Notes: generated from the sequence alone by a model not told the origin. A stretch of 64,000 nucleotides of DNA from DMER64 sp964600385 (GCA_964600385.1 CAZRJC010000004.1:101532-165531), one strand, 5' to 3'; shown: positions 34,846 to 45,631, numbered from the stretch's first letter. A program made the numbers and translations.

Positions 34846-36792
34846 TTATTCAGCTTTATCCCACCAAACAGGATCGCTCCAGATAGGACCGTTAGCAAAA
34901 GTCATTGCCAGCGGATTGGATGCTTCAACCTGGGTTTTGTTATAGTTGGTTTCGTGTGAACATTGACTGTAACGACGGAACCAGTAATTCTCCTGGGAAG
35001 GATCCGTTCCTGGAATCTTATTGGTTGCTGTAAATTCAGCAGGTCTTACATAATTTTTATATACCTGTCCAAAGCTTCCAATATTGCCGGCACCGTAATT
35101 GAAACGACGCATATCGTTCCATGTCTCAACATTGACACCCATGGCGATGGTCTTTTGGAGCATAATGTCGGCCATAGTCAGTTGAGCTGCGTTCTGTGCA
35201 ACGGCACCGCTTGCCATATAGGCATTGATATCTGCCTGGCTCATGGGTTGCTGGTCGGGGTTAGCCGTTCCAGTTGATGCCCAGTCCTGCAGTTTGGTTT
35301 GCATGCGGGCAAAACTGGCTTTAATGCCTTCAAGATAAGCGGTATATGCACCGGCAGTATTACCCTGACGCATATAAACTTCGGCTTTGATGAAGCACAT
35401 TTCGTAATAGGTCAGGATATCCGAATCTGAATCCGGACGGGTCCAGAATGAGCCGGTACCTGCAACAGCGTTGGAAGATGAACTGGGATAGAAATACATG
35501 TCGTTTTCTGCACGTCCGCCAGTCTGTGACTGGGCAAGTGCCCTCATGTTCACGTAGTTCAAATCCATAACCTGTTTGTAATCATTCGTGTTGATATACA
35601 GACAGCCTTTGGGATAGGTAACACTTACCTTGTCGCCTGCTATTGTGTAAGAAAATCCCTCTTCGTCAAAGAAAGCCAGGATGGTAGCTTTGTCGGCACT
35701 ATTGGTAATTGTGTAACTCTTGGCGACATTGGATGTAGCTACGCTTGCGTTTGCTAAGGCTCCATAGATTCTGCGGGTGCCGTACATTACGTCCACGCCC
35801 TCGTCACGAGCCCATTTATAATCTACAATGCTACCTGCATCGTTGAGTTTTATGTTGCTCATACGTGCGGGGAACACTTTGCTCATACGCGGGTCAACTA
35901 CACCGGCTCCTCTGAGGTTGGTGTGAAGATCGAGATACCATTTGGTATACCGTTGTGTAGCTCCCCATGCGGCGCAATCCCAGATCACACTGGTTTGGTA
36001 GGGGTCACCAACAGTAAAGTTAGTATCCTGGTCACCTGCATTACTGTGTTTCATAATGGTATTATCGTTGTTGGACTGAGGGGCCTGGGCAAGGGCATCC
36101 AGAACCGACTGGGGATCGTACAATGCGGATTTCTTGGAAAGCTTGTTAAGCCAGCGGGCTTTCAGTCCATAACACAGTTTGAGCCATTTTTGCACATCGC
36201 CGCCGTTCCAGCTGTCGCCTGCAGCAAGCGGGGTGGCTCCCTCTTCCTGGGTCATGTTGAAATAATCAATGGCCTGGTCCAGTCGTGCCAGACACCCGTT
36301 GAAAATAGTTTCACCACTGTCGTAGATAGGAGTTGGGTTGCTGCCAAGTGGCTCTGAATAAGGCATTTCACCGTACAAATCGGTCATAAGCATATAACCC
36401 ATGGCGTGTATGGCGTGGGCAGCTCCAATATAATGGTAGGCGCCTGTTTTTTCTGCTGCCGCAATCATGTCGTCTATGTTACAGGCAGCCCCGATGAACC
36501 AGTTCTGGTAAGAAGTGGTGGTAGCGCCTTGTGCAGGATTCCATGCAGACAATAATCCGTTTGTACTTGTGGTAGAAGTTTGGGTCATCAGACCTCCAAT
36601 GGTCACACCGCGCATACATGCAGAACCCCATGCGTACATATAATAATGTTGAATCCAGGGAAGACGGCTTTCTACCGTAGCGCTGGAGTTATTCGGATTG
36701 TCGGGGTCTACGTTCACGTCCAACCAATCGTTACAAGCGGTCATTCCAAAGGAAAGCAACAGACTTAAAGCTATATATAGTATTTTTTTCAT
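34846..36792 (-). CDS. SusD/RagB family outer-membrane lipoprotein (SusD-like_2 type)
   Basis: A 648-residue surface lipoprotein that caps the SusC channel and binds the nutrient. The signal ends GMTAC (Cys20), then NDWLDVNVDPDNP, the hallmark N-terminus of the SusD-like_2 subgroup. TPR-like helices include IGAAHAIHAMGYMLMTDLYGEMPYSEPLG. The C-terminal part contains the conserved TWNDMRRFNY-type helix (ETWNDMRRFNYG). It follows its SusC gene with a 27-bp gap on the minus strand and is ended by a perfect palindromic terminator. The ligand is not evident; SusD-like_2 proteins bind both glycans and peptides. Confidence 0.95.
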   Translation of the reverse strand: MKKILYIALSLLLSFGMTACNDWLDVNVDPDNPNNSSATVESRLPWIQHYYMYAWGSACMRGVTIGGLMTQTSTTSTNGLLSAWNPAQGATTTSYQNWFIGAACNIDDMIAAAEKTGAYHYIGAAHAIHAMGYMLMTDLYGEMPYSEPLGSNPTPIYDSGETIFNGCLARLDQAIDYFNMTQEEGATPLAAGDSWNGGDVQKWLKLCYGLKARWLNKLSKKSALYDPQSVLDALAQAPQSNNDNTIMKHSNAGDQDTNFTVGDPYQTSVIWDCAAWGATQRYTKWYLDLHTNLRGAGVVDPRMSKVFPARMSNIKLNDAGSIVDYKWARDEGVDVMYGTRRIYGALANASVATSNVAKSYTITNSADKATILAFFDEEGFSYTIAGDKVSVTYPKGCLYINTNDYKQVMDLNYVNMRALAQSQTGGRAENDMYFYPSSSSNAVAGTGSFWTRPDSDSDILTYYEMCFIKAEVYMRQGNTAGAYTAYLEGIKASFARMQTKLQDWASTGTANPDQQPMSQADINAYMASGAVAQNAAQLTMADIMLQKTIAMGVNVETWNDMRRFNYGAGNIGSFGQVYKNYVRPAEFTATNKIPGTDPSQENYWFRRYSQCSHETNYNKTQVEASNPLAMTFANGPIWSDPVWWDKAE

Positions 36793-36819
36793 AATCTGAG
36801 TTTTTAAATCCGTTTGTTA

Positions 36820-39800
36820 TTAGAAAGTGATATTTAAACCAAATGACAAACCGGCTGTAGCAGGAACACCGCAATAGTCAATACCCGATGAACCGGCACC
36901 ACCTGTACCGGATCCCGATACGCTAACTTCCGGGTCCATTCCCTTATAGTTGCTCCACAGGAAAAGGTTGGTCCCTGTTACGGTAGCCGACAGTCCCTTG
37001 ACAAAACTTTGTTTGTTGAAAAGACCCTTGAAGTCATAGGAGAGAGACAAGGCACGCAAGCGCAGCCAGTTGGTGTCGGTCAGAAGATTATAGGCATTGT
37101 TTGCATAATTGCTGTAGTAGCTCTGAATCATGTAATCGCCACTCTTTTCGGCACCGTTAACCACGTACATCTGTCCGGCCTTATACGTATATGCAACCGG
37201 TTCTCCGGTTTTGCTGGAAACACCTTCTACGGTAACAGATTCACGGTTGAGGGTCTGAGGAGACAAACCGTTGGAGAGTAACATGTATTCGGTACCGTTG
37301 TAGATCATACCGCCCTTGCGGATATCAAACAGAACGGAAAGGCTTAGATTCTTGTATGTAAACGTGTTATTAAAGCCTCCAATAAATTCGGGCTCGCGGT
37401 TACCTATTATATTGGTGACTACACCGGTAGTTTTGTATAAACCGGTTGTTTCATCTACAATATAACGTCCATTGGGGATTTCAACCTCTTTGCCTTTTTC
37501 ATCTATTACAACCTTTCCATCTGCATCTTTCATGGTTTCACGTTTCCAGTAGTCTCCGGTGATTCCCAGAAAATAACCTCCGTTGGGAACAGCAGCAGCT
37601 TTTACCCCGCCAATCTGCACGTCGGTCACATAGAACAGATCCACACCTTCCATGAATTCTCCCAGGCGTCCGCGGTTCCCCGAAAGGTTCAGCGTAAGGT
37701 CCCATGAGAAATTCTTGGTTTCAACTGGCGTAGCCGTGAGCATGAGTTCTATACCTTTATTCGATACAGAACCGGAGTTAATAGACATGAAGATGTATCC
37801 GGTGGATTGTCCCAAACGGGGAGCGGCAATCTGGTTGGTTGTTTCACTGTTGTAATAAGTAAAATCAAGTCCCAGGCGTCCGCCGAAGAAACGCATTTCG
37901 GCACCTACTTCCCACGAAGTCTGAATTTCAGGTTTAAGGAACGGATTACCGCGTGTCCAGTTGTTCCCAATACCAATGAAACCATCGCTGACAGCACCAG
38001 GCGACCACATATAGGTGTTGGTGGCATAAGCCGAGGCGTCTTTACCAACCTGTGCCCATGATGCACGGATTTTTCCAAAGGAAAGAATGTCATTCTTGGG
38101 CATCACTTCCGTGAATACAAAACTTCCGCTTACGGAAGGGTAGAAATACGAGCGGTTCTCGATAGGAAGTGTGGATGACCAGTCGTTACGTCCGGTAACG
38201 GTCAGGTAGGCAATGTTCTTGTATGCGGCACGGAATTCACCGTAAACCCCGATAAGCCGTTTGAGGGAATTGGCCTCGGTGAAAAATTTATTTTCGTTTG
38301 CAATATTGGCAAAACTGAGAGTTCCGGCAGTTACAAAATCGTAGCCCCAGTGGTTTTGTCTGACACCCTTTGTATCTTCCGAGGTTTGACCCAATAACAG
38401 GTTGAAGTCAAAGTCACCGAATGTCTTGTGAAGATTCAGCATAAGGTTCGAGGACAAATATTGGTAAGTCCTGTCGCTCTTTGCCAAACGGCCGTTCTGG
38501 TATTTTTCAGATACGGCGCCTCCGGGAGCAATATAAGTGTATTCATCATAGGTATACGTGTCAAGACCAACGCGGTAAACAAGGTTTAACCAGTCGGTTA
38601 TATCCAGATTGGCGTTGATGGATCCGGTCCAGCGGCGTGTCTGGTCGCTCAGTTGGTTTTTGTTGATGATCCAATAGGGATTTTCACGGTCGTCGGCCAG
38701 ATTCTGATACTGTGCAAATTCACGGTATTTGGTGCCGTCTTCGTTTAAATAATGGGTCATATCATCGCTACGGGCCCATCCGTATACAGCTGTCATTGTT
38801 CCGTTACCTCCACCGCCGTAAAGACCTGCGGTGGTAAGGGTCTTTTGGGTATTGGAAATGGAATAGGCAACGTTGGCTCCTACGGTCAGTTTGCCGTATT
38901 TCTGTTCACCGTTAAAACGGAATGTGGTCTTGTCGTATCCGGTGGTAGGAACAATTCCTTCCTGATCGAAACGCGAAGCGGAAAGGTAGAAACTGCCGTT
39001 TTTATTGCCTCCCGATACGTTCACACTGTTATCCCATATATTTCCACCCTGGAAAAAGGTTCCTACGTTGTCGTAAACCTTTCCGGTGTTCTTCTGGCCC
39101 CAGGAGTTGGTGGTATAATCACTGAACACCCCTGCCTGGTTGTAGTATCCCCGTCCGTATACATCCTGTAATTCGGGAAGAGAGTTTGCCCAAGAATAAG
39201 TGTATTTAGATCCGAAAGACACCCTTACAGTGCCGTCATTAGCCCCTTTCTTGGTTGTAATAACAATTACACCGTCAGCAGCACGTGATCCGTACAAAGC
39301 AGCAGCAGCTGCCCCTTTCAGAACTGACATTGATTCAATGTCCTCGGGATTGATGTCCATAACACGGTTACTGAAGGTTGTCGCATTTTTGGTCATACCG
39401 TCTGTTCCCGAGTTACCACCGACAACCGTAGAGTTGTCGTATATGATTCCGTCAACCACAAAGAGGGGTTGGTTGTCACGACCCTCACTGGCGGAGTTAC
39501 CTCCGCGAATGATGATTGTTGATCCAGAACCGGCAGAACCGCCGGACTGGGTTACGTTAACACCGGCTACTTTACCTGCCAGCGAGTTAATAACGTTAGT
39601 CTGCTTGTTTTTAAGCAACTCTTCGGCTCCTACTTCGGTTACGGAGAAACCCAGGGCTTTCCTGTCTTTCTTGATACCGAGAGCTGTTACAACCAATTCT
39701 TCAAGAGCAACGGAAGAATCGGAGAGGGTCACATCGACTATTGAACGACCGTTCACCGGAACGATAGCGTCTTCAAATCCCATAAAGGAATACTTCAATG

Positions 39801-40029
39801 TGCCATTGGCTGGGGCGCTAATAGAGTAACTACCATTAATTTCGGTCGTTACGCCTGTTGTGGATCCCTGTACAAGAACGTAAACACCCATAAGAGGGTC
39901 TCCGTTTCGGTCGGTTACCTTACCGGTTACATTTACGTTTTGTGCCCACATTGGCCCTGCAAGAAGGACAATTGCCAAGGTCGCCAGGCAGGTTTTCAGG
40001 AGGCGGCCACTTTTCTTGTAAACATGCAT
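36820..40029 (-). CDS. SusC/RagA family TonB-dependent outer-membrane transporter
   Basis: A 1069-residue TonB-dependent receptor. After a signal peptide (to about residue 30, ending MWAQ) comes a carboxypeptidase-D-like beta domain (VNVTGKVTDRNGDPLMGVYVLVQGSTTG), then the TonB box region and plug (ALGIKKDRKALGFSVTEVGAEELLKNKQTNVINSLAGKVAGVNVTQ), the SusC plug motif SMSVLKGAAAAALYGSRAADGVIVITTKKG, and the beta-barrel ending GLSFGLNITF with an aromatic final residue. It has no N-terminal signalling (STN) domain, so it is unlikely to signal to an anti-sigma factor. It is divergent from the second SusC gene with 348 bp between their starts. Confidence 0.96.
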   Translation of the reverse strand: MHVYKKSGRLLKTCLATLAIVLLAGPMWAQNVNVTGKVTDRNGDPLMGVYVLVQGSTTGVTTEINGSYSISAPANGTLKYSFMGFEDAIVPVNGRSIVDVTLSDSSVALEELVVTALGIKKDRKALGFSVTEVGAEELLKNKQTNVINSLAGKVAGVNVTQSGGSAGSGSTIIIRGGNSASEGRDNQPLFVVDGIIYDNSTVVGGNSGTDGMTKNATTFSNRVMDINPEDIESMSVLKGAAAAALYGSRAADGVIVITTKKGANDGTVRVSFGSKYTYSWANSLPELQDVYGRGYYNQAGVFSDYTTNSWGQKNTGKVYDNVGTFFQGGNIWDNSVNVSGGNKNGSFYLSASRFDQEGIVPTTGYDKTTFRFNGEQKYGKLTVGANVAYSISNTQKTLTTAGLYGGGGNGTMTAVYGWARSDDMTHYLNEDGTKYREFAQYQNLADDRENPYWIINKNQLSDQTRRWTGSINANLDITDWLNLVYRVGLDTYTYDEYTYIAPGGAVSEKYQNGRLAKSDRTYQYLSSNLMLNLHKTFGDFDFNLLLGQTSEDTKGVRQNHWGYDFVTAGTLSFANIANENKFFTEANSLKRLIGVYGEFRAAYKNIAYLTVTGRNDWSSTLPIENRSYFYPSVSGSFVFTEVMPKNDILSFGKIRASWAQVGKDASAYATNTYMWSPGAVSDGFIGIGNNWTRGNPFLKPEIQTSWEVGAEMRFFGGRLGLDFTYYNSETTNQIAAPRLGQSTGYIFMSINSGSVSNKGIELMLTATPVETKNFSWDLTLNLSGNRGRLGEFMEGVDLFYVTDVQIGGVKAAAVPNGGYFLGITGDYWKRETMKDADGKVVIDEKGKEVEIPNGRYIVDETTGLYKTTGVVTNIIGNREPEFIGGFNNTFTYKNLSLSVLFDIRKGGMIYNGTEYMLLSNGLSPQTLNRESVTVEGVSSKTGEPVAYTYKAGQMYVVNGAEKSGDYMIQSYYSNYANNAYNLLTDTNWLRLRALSLSYDFKGLFNKQSFVKGLSATVTGTNLFLWSNYKGMDPEVSVSGSGTGGAGSSGIDYCGVPATAGLSFGLNITF

Positions 40030-40234
40030 AAGTAATGTTGTTAGGTTAATAGAAATAGGTTAAGTCTAATTGTTTCCAATTATAATTACGAAAGGTACGG
40101 AAAAAAATGAAAAAATATATGGGAAACCATGGAAATCGCACTCCTGTTTGATAATTCCACATTGAATTTCCCCTTTTGGTATTAATTAGTAATTCAAATC
40201 TGCCTTTAGTAATAAAATCGAAACTTAATTTACT

Positions 40235-40242
40235 TATATTTG
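40235..40242 (+). promoter_or_regulatory. Putative -7 box for the second susC
   Basis: TATATTTG matches TAnnTTTG 135 bp before the start codon. No clear -33 element, so it is tentative. Confidence 0.4.
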
Positions 40243-40314
40243 TTTCACCAAACCTAACACTGTTCCTGCTTTTTTGTTCCATTTTGTACCATCTGAATTA
40301 CAGATAGATATATC

Positions 40315-40329
40315 CCGGATTTAATCCGG
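40315..40329. promoter_or_regulatory. 15-bp palindrome in the susC leader
   Basis: CCGGATT at 40315-40321 and AATCCGG at 40323-40329 are perfect inverted repeats around a single T. It could be an operator for a dimeric regulator or a short RNA hairpin in the leader. Confidence 0.5.
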
Positions 40330-40377
40330 TGAGCTATATTTACCTAATAACCCATTACTAACCTAACTAATTAATCT

Positions 40378-43300
40378 ATGCTCTCAAGAAAATTTATCCT
40401 CATGGTTTGCGTAATGCTGATATCAGCTTATGCAAACGCGCAGAACATTACCATTACGGGTAATGTGTCGGATAAGGCCGGTGCCCTGGTAGGGGCGACG
40501 GTACTTGTTCAGGGTACGGAAACGGTTACCTCTACCGATCTTGACGGGAACTATTCCATTATGGCTCCCGCCGGTGCGACACTCTCATTTTCTTCTTTAG
40601 GCTACAAGACCGTTGCCATTCCGGTGAACGGACGTGCCAGAATCAATGTGACAATGGAAGAAGATGCGTTGTTGCTTCAGGACGTAGTGGTCGTCGGCTT
40701 TGGCGTTCAGAAAAAAGAAAATCTGACCGGAGCCGTTTCTTCTGTTGATGTTGACAAAACATTGATCGCCCGTCCTATTGCCGATGTGGGACGAGGCTTG
40801 CAGGGAACCACCCCGGGCTTGTCCATCATGATTGGCGGTGGAGAAGTCGGACAGGATCCTCTCATAAAGATTCGTGGACAGTATGCCTCCATCCAGGGAA
40901 GTTCCAGCCCTCTGATCCTGATGGACAACGTACAGATCCCCAGTATCCAGATGGTGAATCCGGACGACATTGAATCCATCTCGGTTCTCAAGGATGCCGC
41001 CTCGGCCTCCATTTACGGGTCTAAAGCCGCTTTTGGGGTAATTCTTATTACCACCAAGAAAGGAGCTAAAACCGAAACTGTGAATGTCTCTTATTCAGGT
41101 AACGTATCATTCCAGAATCCGTCCAAAGAATTTGTCATGGGCGGCGTAGACGCTCTGGAATATACTGTGCTGGCTGCCGAGCGCATTGGAACCACTACAC
41201 CTGTAGGCGCTTTCTGGCTGATTGACCGCGAAGGTTACAACAAAGCCGTCACCTGGCAGCAAACATACGGGAACACCGTCAAGTCGGGCGATCCCATGGT
41301 TTACGGCCGTGACTGGTACGTTAATGCCAATAACCAGAAAATAGGCATACGTACTTACGAACCTTACCAATATATGTTGAGAGAATGGGCTCCTACCCAG
41401 ACTCATAATCTGTCCGTCAATGGTAAGGCCGGAAAGACAGATTTCAACATTGCCCTGGGATATCTGGATCAGAGCGGTATGATGAAAACCGCAAAGCAGG
41501 ATGATTTCAGGCGCTGGAACGGATCAATCAGGGTGAACACCCAGGTAAAGAAATGGTTATCCATCCATGCAGGAGCCATGTATTCAAAGCGTGATAAACG
41601 TTATGCCTATGCCACCAGCTCATCTACCGCTGACGTATGGTATTACATGTTCCGCTGGGGACCTACATTCCCCTGGGTAAACGAAGATAACGGCAATCCT
41701 ACGCGTAATCCCGTTTACGAAACATCCTCTGCCAATACGGCCAACCGGACAACTAATTATACCAGCTTCAATGCCGGGCTGGTATTGACCCCTCTCAAAG
41801 ATTGGAATATCGAACTCGATTACACCCATGCCAATCAGGAGTATATTCTCAATACACCCGGCTATAGTTTCACTGCCGGTAATACCTGGGGCAGTCCGGT
41901 AGTACGTAACAATACCGACGGAACCAGAATGTATGTAAACTCTGCCGGCGAAAAAGTGTCTGCTACTGATCCGGGTGCCATGCCGGCATATCAGCTCGAC
42001 TATTATAATTATACCTCGCCGGGAGCCAATCCCGACCATATCTACCGGGAGACAGAAAACTCCATGCGCAATACCATTAACCTGACAACAAACTACAAAT
42101 GGGTGCTGAATGAAAAGAATACTCTCGACTTCCTGTTGGGTATGAGTGCCATTACTTACGACGAAGCATCCCACTGGGCTCAGAAGACAACCCTTATTGA
42201 TATTACTAATCCGCAGTTTAAGCTGGCCAACGGAACACAAACCAGCGGCGGTAATGTAGCCTGGGAGTCCCAGTTGGGTTATTTTGGCCGCGTGAACTAT
42301 AATTTTGCCGAGAAATACCTGTTGGAAGCTAATATCCGTTATGACGGAACCTCAAAGTTCCCCGGCCATATGCAATGGAGATGGTATCCTTCCTTCTCTG
42401 CCGGATGGCGTGTGATGGAAGAGTCCTGGATGCAATGGGCCAGACCTGTCATGAGCAGCCTTAAGCTGCGCGCATCCTGGGGTAGTATCGGAGACCAGAC
42501 AGTAAGCAACGCCCTGTATGTGCCTACCATGTCCAGCACGACTTCCCTTTGGTTACAGAACGGAGCCAAAATGGTCTATTACGGAACACCAGCAGCTGTT
42601 GCGGCATCCATTACCTGGCAGGACATCACTACTTTGGACGCAGGGTTTGATGCCCGTTTCTTTAACAGTGCTCTGGGAATTACATTTGACTGGTTCCAGC
42701 GCGATACAGAAAACATGATTGTTCCCATAGAAGGCATTCCCGCCACATACGGTACCGGAGCGCCTAAGGGCAATTTCGGGTCACTGCAAACAAGAGGCTG
42801 GGAAATTGCTATCGACTACGGGCATACATTCTCAAACGGGCTAACAATCAGCGCATTGGCAACTTTATCAGATGCTGCCACCAAGATTACCAAATACGGA
42901 AGCACTACCAGTATTGACGATTGGTATGTTGGCAAAACCTATGGTGAAATCTGGGGTTATGAAACCGACCGTTTGTACCAGAAAGATGATTTTGTATATG
43001 ATGGCAGCGGCAATCTAGTGTTGATGAAATCTACCGACGGATACATGGTGTATCAGACCGTAGACGGAGTAACCCAGGGTAAGTTGCAGAACAGCTCCAA
43101 TTTCAAATTCGGCCCGGGTGACGTTAAATTCAAGGATCAGAACGGAGACGGGGTTATTAATCCGGGAAGCCGCCTGGTGGATGACCACGGTGACCTGAAA
43201 GTGATTGGAAACTCTACTCCTCGTTATGAATACGGGTTCCGTCTCGGAGCCGATTATAAAGGTGTAGACGTGTCAGTATTTCTACAGGGAGTGGGCAAAC

Positions 43301-43755
43301 GCGCATTGTGGGGCAACAGTTCCATGACCATTGCCGGTTTCAACTCTTCCGATGGTTCCATGGCCCAGGCTATTGCCGGTGATTTCTGGAAAGAAGACCG
43401 CACAGATGCCTACTATCCCAGACCGTATAATAACGCCAATAGTAATAATACCAACAACATGCAGATACAAACCCGTTACCTGCTGGATATGTCTTATTTC
43501 AGAATCAAGAACATTACCTTGGGTTATTCTTTGCCTGCGAAACTCATGAGAAAAGCTAACATCAGCAAACTCAGAGTGTATGCAGCACTGGAAAACTTCT
43601 TTACTTTTGATCATCTGAAAGGCCTCCCCATTGACCCTGAAGTAGTGCCCGGATATGCATTATTCAATTCCGATAATAACTATAACTCAAGCAGAACCGG
43701 TGTTGGAGTTCCGACATTCAAGAGTGCGTCAATTGGTATCCAGATTAACTTCTAA
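40378..43755 (+). CDS. SusC/RagA family TonB-dependent outer-membrane transporter
   Basis: A 1125-residue TonB-dependent receptor. The signal peptide ends ANAQ near residue 21; the CarboxypepD_reg-like domain begins ITITGNVSDKAGALVGATVLVQG, followed by the plug with DVVVVGFGVQKKENLTGAVSSVDVDKTL and the SusC motif SISVLKDAASASIYGSKAAFGVILITTKKG. The C-terminus SIGIQINF ends the barrel. No STN domain. It pairs with the SusD gene 12 bp downstream and is divergent from the other susC. The sequence differs strongly from the 36.8-40.0 kb SusC, so it probably has a different ligand. Confidence 0.96.
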   Translation: MLSRKFILMVCVMLISAYANAQNITITGNVSDKAGALVGATVLVQGTETVTSTDLDGNYSIMAPAGATLSFSSLGYKTVAIPVNGRARINVTMEEDALLLQDVVVVGFGVQKKENLTGAVSSVDVDKTLIARPIADVGRGLQGTTPGLSIMIGGGEVGQDPLIKIRGQYASIQGSSSPLILMDNVQIPSIQMVNPDDIESISVLKDAASASIYGSKAAFGVILITTKKGAKTETVNVSYSGNVSFQNPSKEFVMGGVDALEYTVLAAERIGTTTPVGAFWLIDREGYNKAVTWQQTYGNTVKSGDPMVYGRDWYVNANNQKIGIRTYEPYQYMLREWAPTQTHNLSVNGKAGKTDFNIALGYLDQSGMMKTAKQDDFRRWNGSIRVNTQVKKWLSIHAGAMYSKRDKRYAYATSSSTADVWYYMFRWGPTFPWVNEDNGNPTRNPVYETSSANTANRTTNYTSFNAGLVLTPLKDWNIELDYTHANQEYILNTPGYSFTAGNTWGSPVVRNNTDGTRMYVNSAGEKVSATDPGAMPAYQLDYYNYTSPGANPDHIYRETENSMRNTINLTTNYKWVLNEKNTLDFLLGMSAITYDEASHWAQKTTLIDITNPQFKLANGTQTSGGNVAWESQLGYFGRVNYNFAEKYLLEANIRYDGTSKFPGHMQWRWYPSFSAGWRVMEESWMQWARPVMSSLKLRASWGSIGDQTVSNALYVPTMSSTTSLWLQNGAKMVYYGTPAAVAASITWQDITTLDAGFDARFFNSALGITFDWFQRDTENMIVPIEGIPATYGTGAPKGNFGSLQTRGWEIAIDYGHTFSNGLTISALATLSDAATKITKYGSTTSIDDWYVGKTYGEIWGYETDRLYQKDDFVYDGSGNLVLMKSTDGYMVYQTVDGVTQGKLQNSSNFKFGPGDVKFKDQNGDGVINPGSRLVDDHGDLKVIGNSTPRYEYGFRLGADYKGVDVSVFLQGVGKRALWGNSSMTIAGFNSSDGSMAQAIAGDFWKEDRTDAYYPRPYNNANSNNTNNMQIQTRYLLDMSYFRIKNITLGYSLPAKLMRKANISKLRVYAALENFFTFDHLKGLPIDPEVVPGYALFNSDNNYNSSRTGVGVPTFKSASIGIQINF

Positions 43756-43767
43756 AGATTTACGACG

Positions 43768-45600
43768 ATGAAAAAATACATTATACTTTTTGTGTCTTTA
43801 TCTGCCTTCCTTATGGCAGGATGTAGTGATTTTTTGGATCGTCCGCAGAAGTCTGCAATGGACGATACCAACTACTGGACCAATGAGAACAATCTCAGGT
43901 TGTTTGCCAATGGTTATTATGTAAACTATTTTACAGGTTATTACTCGGGCTGGAGCGTGGATTACACTCCCCTGAGAGGATATTATTTCAGCGATGACTT
44001 TACCGGTGCAGGCACACAGAGCGCTTTTGAAGCTTCTGCTCCTGCTTCACGTACCGGGACCTCCGAGACTCCTTCGATGCTTATCCAATATGCCGGTCCT
44101 TCATGGAATTTTGCCTGGGTAAGGAAATCCAATCTGTTCCTGGACCGTATTAACACCATGAAAGAAAACGGATATCTTACCGATGATGCCTATAATCACT
44201 GGTCTGCCGTAGCCCGTTTCTTCAGAGGTTATGAATACAGTCGTCTTGTAAGCGTATTCGGTGATGTTCCTTATTATGAACGGGTTATTACAGATTCCGA
44301 ACTTGATGAATTGTATAAAGACCGTCAGGACCGCACTATCGCAATGGATGCTGTTTACGAAGATTTTGTATATGTACTGGATAAAATTCGTGTGAACGAC
44401 GGGACCAATTACCTGAACAGATATATTGCAGCCGGTTTTATTTCACGTTTCATGCTTTTTGAGGGTACATGGCAAAAGTATCACAAGAACAATCAGACAC
44501 TGGCCAAGAAGTACCTCGAGCTGGCAGTTAAAGCCGGAGATATTGTAATTCAGTCAGGCAAGTATTCTTTCGATACCGATTTCCGTTCCCTGTTCGGATC
44601 TGAGGATCTGTCCAAAATGAAAGAAGTGCTTATGTACCGTCATTACAGCGATGCAGAAGCCGTACGTCATCACGTGGCTTCGTATTCCAATCTTAATGAA
44701 AGTCAATCTCCGGCACCCAACCTGGCATTGGCCAAATCGTTCATTTGCAACGACGGGAAACCGTATCAACTGTCTTCCGTTGCTAATGCAGGTGTTCTGG
44801 ATCTTACCAATATGGTGGCCACGCGCGACCCGCGCTTTGAAGCTACTTTCTGGGATCGTCCAATGATTAGTTCGGCAACATTGCTCTATGCCTGCAAGTT
44901 CATTGACCGTGTTGGTGTAACCTATTACGGGAAGACTGTTCCCGCAAAATACGGTTCCAATACCAATACAAACGGATATCCTGTAATGCGTTATGCAGAA
45001 GTAGTGCTGAACTGGATAGAAGCAAAGGCAGAATTAGCCACCATGGGTGGAGCTGCAGTTACTCAGGCTGACCTGGATGCTTCCATAAATGCTATTCGCA
45101 ACAGACCGTTGGATGCCACAGCAACTGCCAAAGGTGTAAAGAAAACGGCTCCCATGAGTATTGCTGCCATTCCTGACGATCCCGACAGGGACGGGGATGT
45201 TTCCCCGCTTATCTGGGAAATCCGCAGGGAGCGCCGTATGGAATTTGTATTTGAACATACCAGGCTTCTGGACATCAAACGCTGGAAGAAAATTGACTAC
45301 ATGAGCGGGACCTTGAACCCCGATATGCTCCTCGGCTTATGGATCAATTTCCAGCAGGAACTTCCCACCTGGCTAATTGCGTCTAAGGTAAATGTACTGA
45401 AAGTAATGAAACAGGATGGTTCCATTGTTACCTATAATGGATCTAACGGTGCCGATATGGTAGGGTATTATATTCCTCAGACCGTTAAGGACCGTGATCC
45501 TTTTACGGACAGGGTTTATCTTGCTCCGCTTGGTAATGCTCAGATTGATTCCTATAAAGACAAGGGATATGTGCTGACACAGAATCCCGGCTGGAATTAG
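43768..45600 (+). CDS. SusD/RagB family outer-membrane lipoprotein
   Basis: A 610-residue lipoprotein partner of the upstream SusC. The lipobox is FLMAGC (Cys19), followed by SDFLDRPQKSAMDDTNYWTNENNLRLFANGYY, the typical RagB N-terminus. Helical TPR region includes WSAVARFFRGYEYSRLVSVFGDVPYYE, and the C-terminal WEIRRERRMEFVFEHTRLLDIKRWKK block is highly conserved in SusD. It belongs to the classical SusD/RagB subgroup, different from the SusD-like_2 type of the other pair. The structured hairpin at 45632 follows 31 bp after its stop, then a bidirectional terminator shared with tsf. Confidence 0.95.
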   Translation: MKKYIILFVSLSAFLMAGCSDFLDRPQKSAMDDTNYWTNENNLRLFANGYYVNYFTGYYSGWSVDYTPLRGYYFSDDFTGAGTQSAFEASAPASRTGTSETPSMLIQYAGPSWNFAWVRKSNLFLDRINTMKENGYLTDDAYNHWSAVARFFRGYEYSRLVSVFGDVPYYERVITDSELDELYKDRQDRTIAMDAVYEDFVYVLDKIRVNDGTNYLNRYIAAGFISRFMLFEGTWQKYHKNNQTLAKKYLELAVKAGDIVIQSGKYSFDTDFRSLFGSEDLSKMKEVLMYRHYSDAEAVRHHVASYSNLNESQSPAPNLALAKSFICNDGKPYQLSSVANAGVLDLTNMVATRDPRFEATFWDRPMISSATLLYACKFIDRVGVTYYGKTVPAKYGSNTNTNGYPVMRYAEVVLNWIEAKAELATMGGAAVTQADLDASINAIRNRPLDATATAKGVKKTAPMSIAAIPDDPDRDGDVSPLIWEIRRERRMEFVFEHTRLLDIKRWKKIDYMSGTLNPDMLLGLWINFQQELPTWLIASKVNVLKVMKQDGSIVTYNGSNGADMVGYYIPQTVKDRDPFTDRVYLAPLGNAQIDSYKDKGYVLTQNPGWN

Positions 45601-45631
45601 CAGGCTCATTAGTTTAACAGGCTCATAAATT

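Larger units (their letters stand above)
40030..40377. promoter_or_regulatory. Divergent intergenic region between two susC genes
   Basis: 348 bp without a convincing gene. It must hold two promoters. On the plus strand TATATTTG at 40235-40242 fits the -7 consensus, giving a leader of about 130 nt before the susC at 40378. A 15-bp palindrome (CCGGATT-T-AATCCGG) lies at 40315-40329 within that leader. On the minus side a weaker TACCTTTC-like box is near 40090-40100. No sigma/anti-sigma, HTCS or SusR gene lies nearby. Confidence 0.6.

Noticed and set aside
40046..40282. 78-codon minus-strand frame between the susC genes
   Set aside because: Low-complexity aromatic sequence over the divergent promoter region, with no recognisable start signal or domain.
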